Below are positions 25,472 to 33,147 of a DNA stretch of 33,609 nucleotides, piece after piece. This stretch comes from Mycobacterium sp. (GTDB lineage: Bacteria; Actinomycetota; Actinomycetes; Mycobacteriales; Mycobacteriaceae), in assembly GCF_019243155.1 (NCBI RefSeq), contig NZ_JAFAUS010000538.1:1-33609 (forward strand), in the 5' to 3' direction. The stretch's first letter is position 1. The number at the start of each line of letters is the position of its first letter. The position numbers and the translations under genes were made by a program. The notes under the pieces are model-generated. The model had not been told where the DNA came from. It ran no database searches and saw nothing but the letters and a program-made list of their open reading frames with translations.

Positions 25472-26362
25472 ATGACGCAGCCGCAACCGACGATCGCGGT
25501 GCCTGGCGGCAACGTCTGGTTCAAGCGGGTAGGCGCCGGGGCGGGCTTGCCCCTGCTCGTGGTTCACGGCGGTCCCGGGTTGCCGCATAGCTATCTGCGA
25601 TCGCTCGAGCGACTGGCCGACGAGCGCGAGGTCATCTTCTGGGATCAGCTGGGGTGCGGGAATTCCGAATGCCCGTCGAATCCCGCGCTGTGGACCATGG
25701 AGCGCTCGATAGCCGAAATGGACGCGGTGGTACGGGCGTTGGGCTTGGACCGCTTCCATCTCTTCGGCAATTCCTGGGGCGGCATGATGGCCCAGCAGTA
25801 CGCGCTCGACGCGGCGTCGGGAGCCGTCAGCGTCACGATCTCGAATAGCATCGCGTCCATTCCGCAGTTCGCGCAGATGGTTGCTCGGTTGAAAACCGAA
25901 CTCGACCCGACCGTTCAATCCGCCATCGAACGTCACGAAGCGGCCGGCACGACCCACGCGGCCGAATATCAGCACGCCATCCGAACGTGGAATGAGACCT
26001 ACCTGTGCCGCGTCCGCCCGTGGCCCCCGGAGCTGGTCGAGGCGTTCATGAAGATGGGCACCGAGATTTTCGAGACGATGTTCGGGCCAAGTGACTTTCA
26101 CATCGTCGGGACCATTCGAGACTGGGATGTGTTCGACCGGTTGGCCGAGATCGCGTTGCCGACGCTGATTCTGGCCGGCAGGCACGACGAATGCGTGCCC
26201 GAACACATGTGGGAAATGCACCAGCGCATCGCCGGCTCGGAGTTTGAATTGTTCGAATCGAGTGCACACATGCCGTTCATCGAGGAGCCGGGCAAATTCG
26301 ATTCGGTGATGCGTGCCTTCTTGGCGCAACACGACGTGAAGCACCGAGATTTAACCCAGTAA
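25472..26362 (+). CDS. Proline-iminopeptidase-like alpha/beta hydrolase (S33)
   Basis: A 296-residue alpha/beta hydrolase with S33 hallmarks: HGGPGLPHSY near the N-terminus, WDQLGCGNS, nucleophile elbow GNSWGG, an acid in AGRHDECVP and the base in SSAHMPFIEEP. Family members remove N-terminal proline or hydrolyse small amides and esters. Here it precedes a sulfatase, so a small-molecule substrate is likelier than a peptide. The start is uncertain: ATG 25472 fits the family N-terminus, while an in-frame ATG at 25439 lies just past the inverted repeats and could be read from a leaderless transcript; AAGGAGG at 25448 lies between them. Confidence 0.88.
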   Translation: MTQPQPTIAVPGGNVWFKRVGAGAGLPLLVVHGGPGLPHSYLRSLERLADEREVIFWDQLGCGNSECPSNPALWTMERSIAEMDAVVRALGLDRFHLFGNSWGGMMAQQYALDAASGAVSVTISNSIASIPQFAQMVARLKTELDPTVQSAIERHEAAGTTHAAEYQHAIRTWNETYLCRVRPWPPELVEAFMKMGTEIFETMFGPSDFHIVGTIRDWDVFDRLAEIALPTLILAGRHDECVPEHMWEMHQRIAGSEFELFESSAHMPFIEEPGKFDSVMRAFLAQHDVKHRDLTQ

Positions 26363-26412
26363 CCTTTTTGGAAGCCTCCCGCGCGATTACCCGGCTGGCT
26401 AACGTGTTTCAA

Positions 26413-27954
26413 ATGCCGAATGGGAAACCGAATATCCTGGTGATCTGGGGCGACGACATCGGAATCACCAATCTGAGTTGTTACAGCGACGGCCTGATGG
26501 GCTATCGCACACCGAACATCGACCGCATCGCCAACGAGGGGATGCGATTCACCGATTCCTATGGTGAGCAAAGCTGCACCGCGGGCCGGGCGGCCTTTAT
26601 CAGCGGGCAGAGCGTATACCGCACCGGCATGAGCAAGGTCGGTGTGCCCGGCGTCGACATCGGTTGGGCCGCAGAGGATCCGACGATTGCCGAACTGCTC
26701 AAGCCGCTCGGCTACGCGACGGGGCAGTTCGGCAAGAACCACTTCGGCGATCTCAACAAATACCTGCCCACCATGCACGGGTTCGACGAGTTCTTCGGCA
26801 ACCTCTATCACCTCAACGCCGAAGAGGAACCCGAGCAATTCGACTATCCGCACAAGGACCAGTTCCCGATGCTCTACGAATTGGCGCACCCGCGTGGAGT
26901 ATTGAAATGTCAAGCTTCTGAAGAGGTTTCGGGCGAGCCGGATGATCCGAAGTACGGCCCCGTCGGCAAGCAGGTCATCGAGGACACCGGCCCGCTGAAC
27001 AAGAAGCGGATGGAGACCATCGACGACGAGGTCGCAGACATCACGGTCGACTACATCCGGCGCCAGCACGCGGCAGGCAATCCGTTCTTCGTGTGGTGCA
27101 ACTTCACCCACATGCACGTCTTCACCCACACCAAGCCCGAAAGCGTGGGCCAGGCGGGTCTATGGCAGTCGCCCTACCACGACACGATGATCGACCACGA
27201 CCGCAACGTCGGGCAGGTGCTCGACATCCTCGACGAGCTCGGGATCGCCGAGGACACCGTCGTCATCTACTCCACCGACAACGGTCCGCACCGCAACAGC
27301 TGGCCGGACGCGGGCACCACGCCGTTCCGCAGCGAGAAGAACACCAACTGGGAGGGCGCCTTCCGGGTGCCGGAAATGGTCCGCTGGCCCGGAAAGATCA
27401 AGGCGGGCAGCATCTCCAACGACATCATCCAGCACCACGACTGGCTGCCCACGCTGCTGGCCGCGGCCGGCGACCCCGATGTGATGGACAAACTGAAGAA
27501 GGGCTATCGGATCGGCGACGTCGAGTACAAGGTCCACATCGACGGCTTCAACCTGCTGCCCTACCTGATGGGCGAGGTCGAGCACAGCCCCCGGCGCGGC
27601 TTCTTCTACTTCTCCGACGACGCCGACCTGATCGCGATGCGCTTCGAGAACTGGAAGATCGTTTTCCAAGAGCAGCGCTGCCTGGGCACGCTGCAGCTGT
27701 GGGCCGAACCGTTCACCCCGTTGCGGGTGCCCAAGTTGTTCAACCTGCGCACCGACCCCTTCGAGTACGCGGACATCACGTCGAACACCTACTGGGACTG
27801 GTTCATTCGGCGCGACTTCTTCGTGTTCTACGCGACCGCGATGGCGACGAAGTTCCTCGACACGTTCAAGGAGTTTCCGCCCCGGCACCCACCGGCCAGC
27901 TTCAGCGTCGACCAGGCGGTCAAGAAGCTCCAGGAGTTCCTGGCCGCCGACTAG
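26413..27954 (+). CDS. Arylsulfatase-type sulfatase
   Basis: A 513-residue type I sulfatase. The N-terminal metal site is WGDDIG (Asp14-Asp15). The formylglycine motif reads C55-T-A-G-R59 (EQSCTAGRAAF), with Ala in place of the usual Pro of CxPxR, a variant seen in one sulfatase subfamily. STDNGPH in the middle supplies further metal ligands, and FRVPEMVRWPG is typical. There is no signal peptide, so the substrate should be a sulfate ester already in the cytoplasm. The Cys must be oxidised to formylglycine by an enzyme not encoded here. The first in-frame ATG is used; GTG 26404 and TTG 26368 are possible. The stop is 9 nt from the convergent crotonase stop. Confidence 0.92.
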   Translation: MPNGKPNILVIWGDDIGITNLSCYSDGLMGYRTPNIDRIANEGMRFTDSYGEQSCTAGRAAFISGQSVYRTGMSKVGVPGVDIGWAAEDPTIAELLKPLGYATGQFGKNHFGDLNKYLPTMHGFDEFFGNLYHLNAEEEPEQFDYPHKDQFPMLYELAHPRGVLKCQASEEVSGEPDDPKYGPVGKQVIEDTGPLNKKRMETIDDEVADITVDYIRRQHAAGNPFFVWCNFTHMHVFTHTKPESVGQAGLWQSPYHDTMIDHDRNVGQVLDILDELGIAEDTVVIYSTDNGPHRNSWPDAGTTPFRSEKNTNWEGAFRVPEMVRWPGKIKAGSISNDIIQHHDWLPTLLAAAGDPDVMDKLKKGYRIGDVEYKVHIDGFNLLPYLMGEVEHSPRRGFFYFSDDADLIAMRFENWKIVFQEQRCLGTLQLWAEPFTPLRVPKLFNLRTDPFEYADITSNTYWDWFIRRDFFVFYATAMATKFLDTFKEFPPRHPPASFSVDQAVKKLQEFLAAD

Positions 27955-27963
27955 CTCACCCGG

Positions 27964-28731
27964 TCAGTTCTTGCCTGCGTTGAATTTGGCGACGTTGGCC
28001 CGGAAGTCGTCGGTCAGGAACGACTGGCTCTCGGCCGACAGGGCGTAATCGAGGCTGGCCAGCACCGCACGCTCCAGGTGAATGTTGAGCACCCGCTTGG
28101 TGCTCTCGACGGCCTGTTGCGGCAGCTCCAAAATCTTTTTGGCGCAAGCGATTGCCTCCGCAAACGGGTCGGCCGCCACGTGATTGGCCAGCCCGAGTTC
28201 GACGGCCCGGGGCGCCTTGATGCGGGTGCCGGTCAGCGCGAACTCCTTGGCGAGCAGCAGGCTGATGTGCAGCGGCCAGGTCAGCGGGCCGCCGTCGGCG
28301 GCCACCAGCCCCACCTGCACGTGCGGGTCGGCGAGATAGGCGTCCTCGGCGATGTACACGATGTCGCTGAGTGCGACCAGGCTGCAGCCCAGCCCGACCG
28401 CCGGACCGTTTACCGCCGCCACCACCGGAATTCGGCACCGGGCCATGCCCAGTACGATCTCGCGCCCGTCGCGGATGGTCTTGGCCCGCAGATCGGCATC
28501 CTTCGAGAGTTCTTCGAGGTAACCGAAGTCGCCGCCGGCCGAGAACGCCCTGCCGGCCCCGGTGATCACCGCGGCCCGGGCCGTCGGGTCATCGGTCAGC
28601 CGCTGCCACAGCCGGGCGAGTCCGACGTGCAGGTTGTCGTTGACCGAGTTGAGCGAGTCCGGCCGGTTCAAGGTGATGATGCGCAGCGGGCCGTCGGCGG
28701 TGACGTCGATTTCGGCAGGCATGTCGTACAC
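27964..28731 (-). CDS. Crotonase/enoyl-CoA hydratase-isomerase-like protein
   Basis: A 255-residue crotonase-fold protein. First oxyanion segment: GAGRAFSAGGDFGYLEE. Second: NGPAVGLGCSLVALSDIVYIAEDAYLADPHVQVGL (shown in pieces: GPAVGLGCSL, then ADPHVQVGL). The Glu normally following GxGC is Ser, and the Glu of the xPE segment is His, so the canonical hydratase pair is missing. It may be an isomerase, hydrolase or dehalogenase-like crotonase. The GTG at 28731 is chosen because AGGAG lies exactly 6 nt upstream, inside the last repeat unit; ATG 28722 is the alternative. It is the last gene of the fadD-fadE-fadE operon and is separated from fadE only by tandem repeats. Confidence 0.88.
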   Translation of the reverse strand: MYDMPAEIDVTADGPLRIITLNRPDSLNSVNDNLHVGLARLWQRLTDDPTARAAVITGAGRAFSAGGDFGYLEELSKDADLRAKTIRDGREIVLGMARCRIPVVAAVNGPAVGLGCSLVALSDIVYIAEDAYLADPHVQVGLVAADGGPLTWPLHISLLLAKEFALTGTRIKAPRAVELGLANHVAADPFAEAIACAKKILELPQQAVESTKRVLNIHLERAVLASLDYALSAESQSFLTDDFRANVAKFNAGKN

Positions 28732-28732
28732 G

Positions 28733-28849
28733 TCAGACTCCTTCAATGGTCGTGACCCGCTTCACCCGGGCTTCGCCCGCGTTCGCGATCACGACTCCTT
28801 CCATGGTCGTGACCCGCTTCACCCGGGCTTCGCCCGCGTTCGCGATCAC
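28733..28849 (-). CDS. Repeat-encoded micro-ORF B (38 codons, two fused units)
   Basis: It starts at the GTG overlapping the stop of micro-ORF A. It reads through two units in frame because the junction between them is 1 nt longer, giving two copies of an IANAGEARVKRVTT peptide, and ends at a TGA one base before the crotonase GTG. Together with micro-ORF A it makes an unbroken chain of stop/start contacts from fadE to the crotonase gene. Expression is unproven. Confidence 0.35.
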   Translation of the reverse strand: MIANAGEARVKRVTTMEGVVIANAGEARVKRVTTIEGV

Positions 28850-28908
28850 TCTCCTTCAATGGTCGTGACCCGCTTCACCCGGGCTTCGCCCGCGTTCGCG
28901 ATCACTCT
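28738..28908 (-). repeat. MIRU-like tandem repeat, three copies of about 57 bp
   Basis: Three nearly identical units start at 28738, 28795 and 28851 (periods 57 and 56 bp) and fill essentially the whole 176-bp gap between the fadE stop and the crotonase start. Each contains a small hairpin (CGGGC-TTC-GCCCG) and, on the coding strand, GAAGGAG followed by GTG. A full unit is 19 codons. Units differ at one base (ATT or ATG in the ACC-ATT-GAA region) and at the junction (GAGTCGTG or GAGAGTG). Short intergenic tandem repeats with embedded reading frames touching the flanking genes are the hallmark of mycobacterial interspersed repetitive units. I do not claim sequence identity to a named MIRU. Confidence 0.9.
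28846..28905 (-). CDS. Repeat-encoded micro-ORF A (19 codons)
   Basis: It begins at a GTG 2 nt after the fadE stop codon and runs through one repeat unit (peptide starts MIANAGEARV and ends TTIEGE). Its TGA overlaps the GTG of the next micro-ORF as GTGA. There is no conserved domain. The value may lie in carrying terminating ribosomes onward rather than in the peptide. Translation is inferred only from the phasing. Confidence 0.35.
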   Translation of the reverse strand: MIANAGEARVKRVTTIEGE

Positions 28909-29999
28909 TACAATCCCAAAATTCGCGAAGAGATGATGTTCTTTTGTATCTGTGATGTCCCGCCCATCACGCTCTGTGCCCGGCTGTACAGGTAGGCGGC
29001 GAGCAGATCTGGATCGCGGGTCCCGGTGACGGCCAGTGCGGCATGGCCGACGGATTGTTCGACCCAGGTCATCAGCAGCTTGTCGAGCGATCCTTCGGGT
29101 CCGTGTGACACCCCGTCGAGCTGCTCGGACAACCGCCGCCGGACGTGGTGGGTCAGCATCTCGGACTGGACCGCGGCCCACGCGAGTTCTTCCGATATCG
29201 GATCGCCCGCTTCGTTGTTGCGCGCGTACAGACTTCGAACGAGCTTGCCGTATTTGGCCGCGTAACCCAGCGTGGATGGTTCGCGCTCGTGCCCGACGAC
29301 GGTCATGGCCACCGCCCAGCCGTCGCCGGGGGCGCCGACCATACGGTCGGCCGGCACCTTCGCGTCGTCGAAGAACACCTGACCGAATTCGTTGTTGACG
29401 CCGTTGATCATTCGCAACGGCCGCTGCTCCACACCGGGCTGCTTCATCTGAAGCACGAACGCGGACAGGCCGCGGTGACGCTTGGCGTCGGGATCGGTGC
29501 GCGCCAGCAACAGGCACCAGTCGGCGACGTCGGAATAGCTGGTCCAGATCTTGTGTCCGTTGATCACATAATTGTCGCCCTCGAGGCGAGCGGTGGTGGT
29601 CAGCGACGCCAGATCCGAACCCGCACCGGGCTCGCTGAAGCCCTGGCACCAGCGCTCGGTGCCGTTGATGATGCCGGGCAGGAACCGGCGTCGCACTTCG
29701 TCACTGGCGTGATGGCCGATGCCGAAGATCAGGTAGCCCACGCTTGGTCGGGGCGGGGCGCCGGCCCGCGCCAGCTCCTCGTCCACGATCACGTCGTACA
29801 CCGGCGCCAGCTCCTGGCCGCCGTACTCGCGTGGCCACGATAAACCGAAGAAGCCCTCGCGATAGAGGGCCTGATGCCACTCGGCCTGGCGGGCCCAGTA
29901 GTCGTCACCGGAACTGGAAAAGTTCTTGGCGTTCAACGAAAGCCAGGACCGAAGCCGCTCCCGGAAGGCCGCTTCGTCGGGTGAGTCACGAAAGTCCAA
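28908..29999 (-). CDS. Acyl-CoA dehydrogenase (FadE), larger subunit
   Basis: A 363-residue acyl-CoA dehydrogenase. CQGFSEPGAGSDLASL (about 118-133) and NGHKIWTSYSDVADW (about 147-161) are the FAD- and substrate-binding signatures, and MGGTSQIQKNIISSRILGL is the C-terminus. In medium-chain-type enzymes the catalytic Glu precedes GTS; here that position is Gly, so the base must come from elsewhere or from the partner. The preceding gene encodes a shorter FadE, the usual arrangement for alpha2beta2 FadE heterotetramers acting on steroid or ring side-chain CoA esters. The start is a TTG with AAGGAG 7 nt upstream; it overlaps the previous gene by 14 nt. Confidence 0.92.
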   Translation of the reverse strand: MDFRDSPDEAAFRERLRSWLSLNAKNFSSSGDDYWARQAEWHQALYREGFFGLSWPREYGGQELAPVYDVIVDEELARAGAPPRPSVGYLIFGIGHHASDEVRRRFLPGIINGTERWCQGFSEPGAGSDLASLTTTARLEGDNYVINGHKIWTSYSDVADWCLLLARTDPDAKRHRGLSAFVLQMKQPGVEQRPLRMINGVNNEFGQVFFDDAKVPADRMVGAPGDGWAVAMTVVGHEREPSTLGYAAKYGKLVRSLYARNNEAGDPISEELAWAAVQSEMLTHHVRRRLSEQLDGVSHGPEGSLDKLLMTWVEQSVGHAALAVTGTRDPDLLAAYLYSRAQSVMGGTSQIQKNIISSRILGL

Positions 30000-30900
30000 G
30001 ATCGATCTCCTTCAACGCCACGGGCCACAGCTCGGTCGAGGTCAGGGCACGCCGCAGATAGACGTGCGCCACGCAGTCCCAGGTGTTGCCGATGCCCCCG
30101 TGCACCTGGATGGCGGTCTCGCAGACGGTGCGGGCGGCGCGCGCGCAGTACACCTTCGCGACCTGGGCGGCACGAATGGCCTCGGCGGGCGTCAGCTCGT
30201 CGACCGCCCACGCGGCGTGCCGCGACACCGAGATCGAACCTTCAATCAGCGCAAGGCTTTCGGCCAGCAGGTGGGCGATGGCCTGATAGGACCCGATCTG
30301 CTTGCCATACTGTTCGCGGATCTTGGCGTAGTCGCAGGCGACCGCGTGCGCGCCCCGCGCGACGCCGACCAGGTCGGCGGTGGTGGTGACCAATGCGAGC
30401 GCCAGCCATTGCGCGGCAACGTCTTCCGGCACCTCGCCCAGAGTCGCCGGCGATCCCACGATCGTCGCGTCGACCCGCGTCAGATCCGCGCCATCGGACG
30501 ACGCCTGCACATCGGACGCGACGACCGAGCCACCGGACAGCGACAGGGCACGCCCGGCGCCGCGGGCGTCGACGACCCGGCCGTCGACGGCCACGGTGGT
30601 CAGGGTCGAGTCCGTCGCGTCGGCACCGAGATGACGGGTCAGGTCGTCGGCCAGGACCGGTCCGAGGAACGGCGCGTCGACCAGCCGGCGTCCGAATTCC
30701 TCCGCGACGATCGCCACCTCGACACCCGAAGCCCCATCGGACCGCAACGATCGCCAGCCGGTCAGCTCGATCTGCTTGTCCAGCAACGCAATCCGCTTCT
30801 GGTCGTCGAGATCCTGAACCGCTCCGGGTCCCAGGTCGTCGCCCAGCTTGGCGGCGGCGTCGCGTAATTGCTGTTGTTCAGGTGTCAGACGTGCATCCAT
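29986..30900 (-). CDS. Acyl-CoA dehydrogenase-like protein (short FadE subunit)
   Basis: A 304-residue FadE of the short type. The C-terminal domain is clear (REQYGKQIGSYQAIAHLLAE, RTVCETAIQVHGGIGNTWD, AHVYLRRA), and the N-terminus LTPEQQQLRDAAAKL is typical, but the middle beta-domain lacks the usual GSD and W-I-T flavin motifs. Such proteins pair with a full FadE, sharing FAD sites across the interface. It overlaps the next fadE by 14 nt and the fadD before it by 23 nt, so the three should be made in fixed proportion. ATG start. Confidence 0.9.
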   Translation of the reverse strand: MDARLTPEQQQLRDAAAKLGDDLGPGAVQDLDDQKRIALLDKQIELTGWRSLRSDGASGVEVAIVAEEFGRRLVDAPFLGPVLADDLTRHLGADATDSTLTTVAVDGRVVDARGAGRALSLSGGSVVASDVQASSDGADLTRVDATIVGSPATLGEVPEDVAAQWLALALVTTTADLVGVARGAHAVACDYAKIREQYGKQIGSYQAIAHLLAESLALIEGSISVSRHAAWAVDELTPAEAIRAAQVAKVYCARAARTVCETAIQVHGGIGNTWDCVAHVYLRRALTSTELWPVALKEIDLGLS

Positions 30901-32293
30901 ATCGCTCCTTCAGCACTCGGCGCAGCACCTTGCCCGAAGGCAGGCGAGGAATGTCGGGGACGAACACCACGCGGCTCAAATGTTTGTAGGACGCCAGTTT
31001 CTCGTCCACCCAGGCAACCAGTTCGGTGGCGACCGCATCGGTATCGACGGGCGCGGACACCGCGACGGCGGCCACGACGGCTTCGCCGTTGGTTCCGTCC
31101 GGGATACCGAACACCGCACAGTCTTTGACGGCCGGATGGCTGTGCAGCACCATCTCGATCTCGGCGGGCGCTACCTGGAAGCCGCGCACTTTGATCATCT
31201 CTTTGAGGCGGTCGGTGATTCGCAGCCAGCCCCCGGTGTCGATCCAGCCGACGTCGCCGGTTCGGTACCACCCGTCGTGGATCGCCTCGTGGGTCGCTTC
31301 GGCGGGCAGGTAGCCGGCCATCAGTGAGGCCGCGCGGGCCTGGATCTCGCCGACCTCGCCCGCGGAGACCGGCTCGCCGGTGTCCAGCGATACGATCCGC
31401 AGGTCCACACCTGGGACCGGCCGCCCGACGGAGTCCAGCCGCGCGCCCTCGATCGGATTGCAGGCGATGACAGGCAATTCCGTTGTCCCATAGGCGGGAA
31501 GCCAGCCGACGCCGGTGCGCCGGGTAACCGTCTCGGCCACGTGGGCGCTCACCGGCGTCGCGCCCCACATGATGTAGCGCAGCGACGACAGGTCATACGA
31601 CTCGAGGTTGGGATGCGAGGCGATCGCCAGTGCGATCGGCGCGACCGCCATTTCGACTGTGATGCCGTCGTTTTCGATGCAACCCAGCACCCGGTCGATG
31701 TCGAAGCGATGATGCAGCCGCACGCTGGCGCCGGTCTTCAGCGCCGTAAGGATGTTCAGCAGCCCGAGAATGTGCGACGGCGGGGTGGCGACCTGAATGC
31801 GGTCGCGCGGCGTCAGCTGCAGCGCTTCGCGCCAGTGCCGCACGGCCTCCTGCAGCGACGCGTGGGTGTGCCGGACCGCCTTCGGTAGCCCGGTGGTACC
31901 GGAGCTGAACACCAGCACCGCGTCGTCGCCCACGGGTGGCGAACCGGCCGCCTCATCGCCTTCGGGGATGGGTTCGTCGAGGTGCAACATCGGCATCAGG
32001 CCGGCCAGTACGGGGTGGTCTCCGACGGCGTGCGCGGGTTCGGTGAGCGCGAGCGCGTGGTCGACCTCATCACGTTTCCATGCGCTGCTGATCAGCACCG
32101 CGGTCGCGGCGATCCGCCAGATCGCCTGCACCACGGCGAGGAACTCCGGCCGATTGGAAGACATCACCGCAACCCGTTGACCTGCCGTGACGCCGCTTTT
32201 GCTCAGGGTCGCGGCCCAGCCGTCGGCTGACGCGTCGAGCTGGGGCAGGCTGAATCGCCGCTCCTCACACACGAGCGCGGCCGGCTCGGTCAC
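30878..32293 (-). CDS. AMP-dependent acyl-CoA synthetase/ligase (FadD-like)
   Basis: A 471-residue ANL-superfamily ligase. The motifs run in order: P-loop VFSSGTTGLPKAV, aromatic/gate region YGTTELPV, GWYRTGDVGWID, hinge DRLKEMIKVRGFQVAP and the catalytic Lys in PRLPSGKVLRR. It activates a carboxylic acid to its CoA ester through an acyl-adenylate and would start the route through the two FadE subunits and the crotonase downstream. It is rather short for a FadD, similar to 4-coumarate-CoA ligase relatives. The GTG at 32293 (AAGGA 7 nt upstream) is preferred; a GTG at 32335 would add 14 residues. Divergent from the ferredoxin gene. Confidence 0.92.
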   Translation of the reverse strand: MTEPAALVCEERRFSLPQLDASADGWAATLSKSGVTAGQRVAVMSSNRPEFLAVVQAIWRIAATAVLISSAWKRDEVDHALALTEPAHAVGDHPVLAGLMPMLHLDEPIPEGDEAAGSPPVGDDAVLVFSSGTTGLPKAVRHTHASLQEAVRHWREALQLTPRDRIQVATPPSHILGLLNILTALKTGASVRLHHRFDIDRVLGCIENDGITVEMAVAPIALAIASHPNLESYDLSSLRYIMWGATPVSAHVAETVTRRTGVGWLPAYGTTELPVIACNPIEGARLDSVGRPVPGVDLRIVSLDTGEPVSAGEVGEIQARAASLMAGYLPAEATHEAIHDGWYRTGDVGWIDTGGWLRITDRLKEMIKVRGFQVAPAEIEMVLHSHPAVKDCAVFGIPDGTNGEAVVAAVAVSAPVDTDAVATELVAWVDEKLASYKHLSRVVFVPDIPRLPSGKVLRRVLKERYGCTSDT

Positions 32294-32364
32294 GTCCCGT
32301 CCTTCCCTGACAGGCCGAACTGACCCGACATCCACACAGTCTTGAGAAGATCCTATCGCTCTGT

Positions 32365-32385
32365 GAGAATAGTATTCTCTATACT
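32365..32385. promoter_or_regulatory. Inverted repeats in the fadD/ferredoxin divergent promoter
   Basis: GAGAATA-G-TATTCTC (32365-32379) is a perfect 7-bp inverted repeat. AGTAT-TCTCT-ATACT (32371-32385) overlaps it. TATACT at 32380 is a good -10-like hexamer for the plus-strand genes. The 5' arm and the TATTCTC arm match the site at 25411. The symmetry and overlap with promoter elements suggest a repressor operator, probably of TetR type, but no regulator gene is adjacent. Confidence 0.6.
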
Positions 32386-32428
32386 GAAGAATGCAAGTAC
32401 GACCAACGGACGGCAGGGGGCGGTCAAT

Positions 32429-32767
32429 GTGACGGTCACCCGGATCATCGAGGAGACGCCACGGGTGACTAATCCCGATTCAAACGGCTCCGGCGGCGGC
32501 ACGGTGACGATCCATCTGGACCGCAAGAAGGTCACGGTGCCGCTGGTACCCGGCGAAACTTTATTGGAGACCGCGCGACGGGCCGGCATGCAGCCACCGT
32601 TCAGTTGCGAGGCCGGCAACTGCGGTACGTGCATGGCCAAGCTCGAAGAAGGCCACGCCACCATGCGTGTGAACGACGCTCTCGACGATGACGAAGTCGA
32701 GGAGGGCTACATTCTGACGTGCCAGGGCGTACCCGATACGGACTCGGTCACGGTGCGCTACGAGTAG
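32429..32767 (+). CDS. 2Fe-2S plant-type ferredoxin
   Basis: A 112-residue protein with the plant-type [2Fe-2S] motif: Cys60, Cys65 and Cys68 in CEAGNCGTC, and Cys98 in LTCQG. The fold region (ETLLETARRAGMQPPFSCEA in part) resembles the C-terminal ferredoxin domain of reductases such as KshB or phenylacetate-type reductases, but here it stands alone after a flexible Gly/Ser-rich N-terminus. It should deliver single electrons to an oxygenase or P450 not present in this block. The GTG at 32429 has AGGGGG about 9 nt upstream; the reading frame continues upstream only through the promoter repeats. Confidence 0.9.
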   Translation: MTVTRIIEETPRVTNPDSNGSGGGTVTIHLDRKKVTVPLVPGETLLETARRAGMQPPFSCEAGNCGTCMAKLEEGHATMRVNDALDDDEVEEGYILTCQGVPDTDSVTVRYE

Positions 32768-32791
32768 CACTCGGGAGAAGGGCGGCCGGCC

Positions 32792-33106
32792 ATGGCCAAG
32801 GGCATCATCCTCGTCGAGAGTCGACCAAGTTCGCCCGACCGCGACCAGGAATACAACACCTGGTACGACGACGTCCATCTGCCGCAGCTCGTCGCTCTGG
32901 ACGGATTCGTCTCCGCGCGGCGGCTGCGTCCGGTCAACGGCGAGGGCCCGTATGTCGCCATCTACGAGATCGAGGGCGACAACCTGGGGGCCATCCTGGA
33001 CAACATGATCGCCAACGCCGGTCAGCTGACGATGTCCGACGCGTTGCAGCTGGATCCGGCGCCGATCCCGCGGTTGCTGGAGACGACCACCGAACGCGAC
33101 GGCTAA
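32792..33106 (+). CDS. EthD-like dimeric alpha+beta barrel protein
   Basis: A 104-residue small protein. EYNTWYDDVHLPQLVALDGFVSARRL (in part, WYDDVHLPQL) is the characteristic helix of EthD/dimeric alpha-beta-barrel proteins, followed by PYVAIYEIEGDN as the second strand. EthD itself is required in the Rhodococcus P450 ether-degradation system, but its biochemical role is unsettled; other family members are isomerases or cyclases. GAGAAGG lies about 9 nt before the ATG. Its place between a ferredoxin and an amidohydrolase suggests an auxiliary catabolic role. Confidence 0.85.
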   Translation: MAKGIILVESRPSSPDRDQEYNTWYDDVHLPQLVALDGFVSARRLRPVNGEGPYVAIYEIEGDNLGAILDNMIANAGQLTMSDALQLDPAPIPRLLETTTERDG

Positions 33107-33147
33107 CCGAACTCGGCTCCGGGCCGAGAATGTGAGAGGAACGCCTC

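Noticed and set aside
28738..28908. CRISPR array
   Set aside because: The units are contiguous with no unique spacers and contain coding-like phasing, so this is a tandem repeat, not a CRISPR.
28562..28936. Plus-strand frame with a repeated NGRDPLHPGFARVRDH-type peptide
   Set aside because: It comes from reading the tandem repeat on the opposite strand; the stop/start phasing with neighbouring genes exists only on the minus strand.
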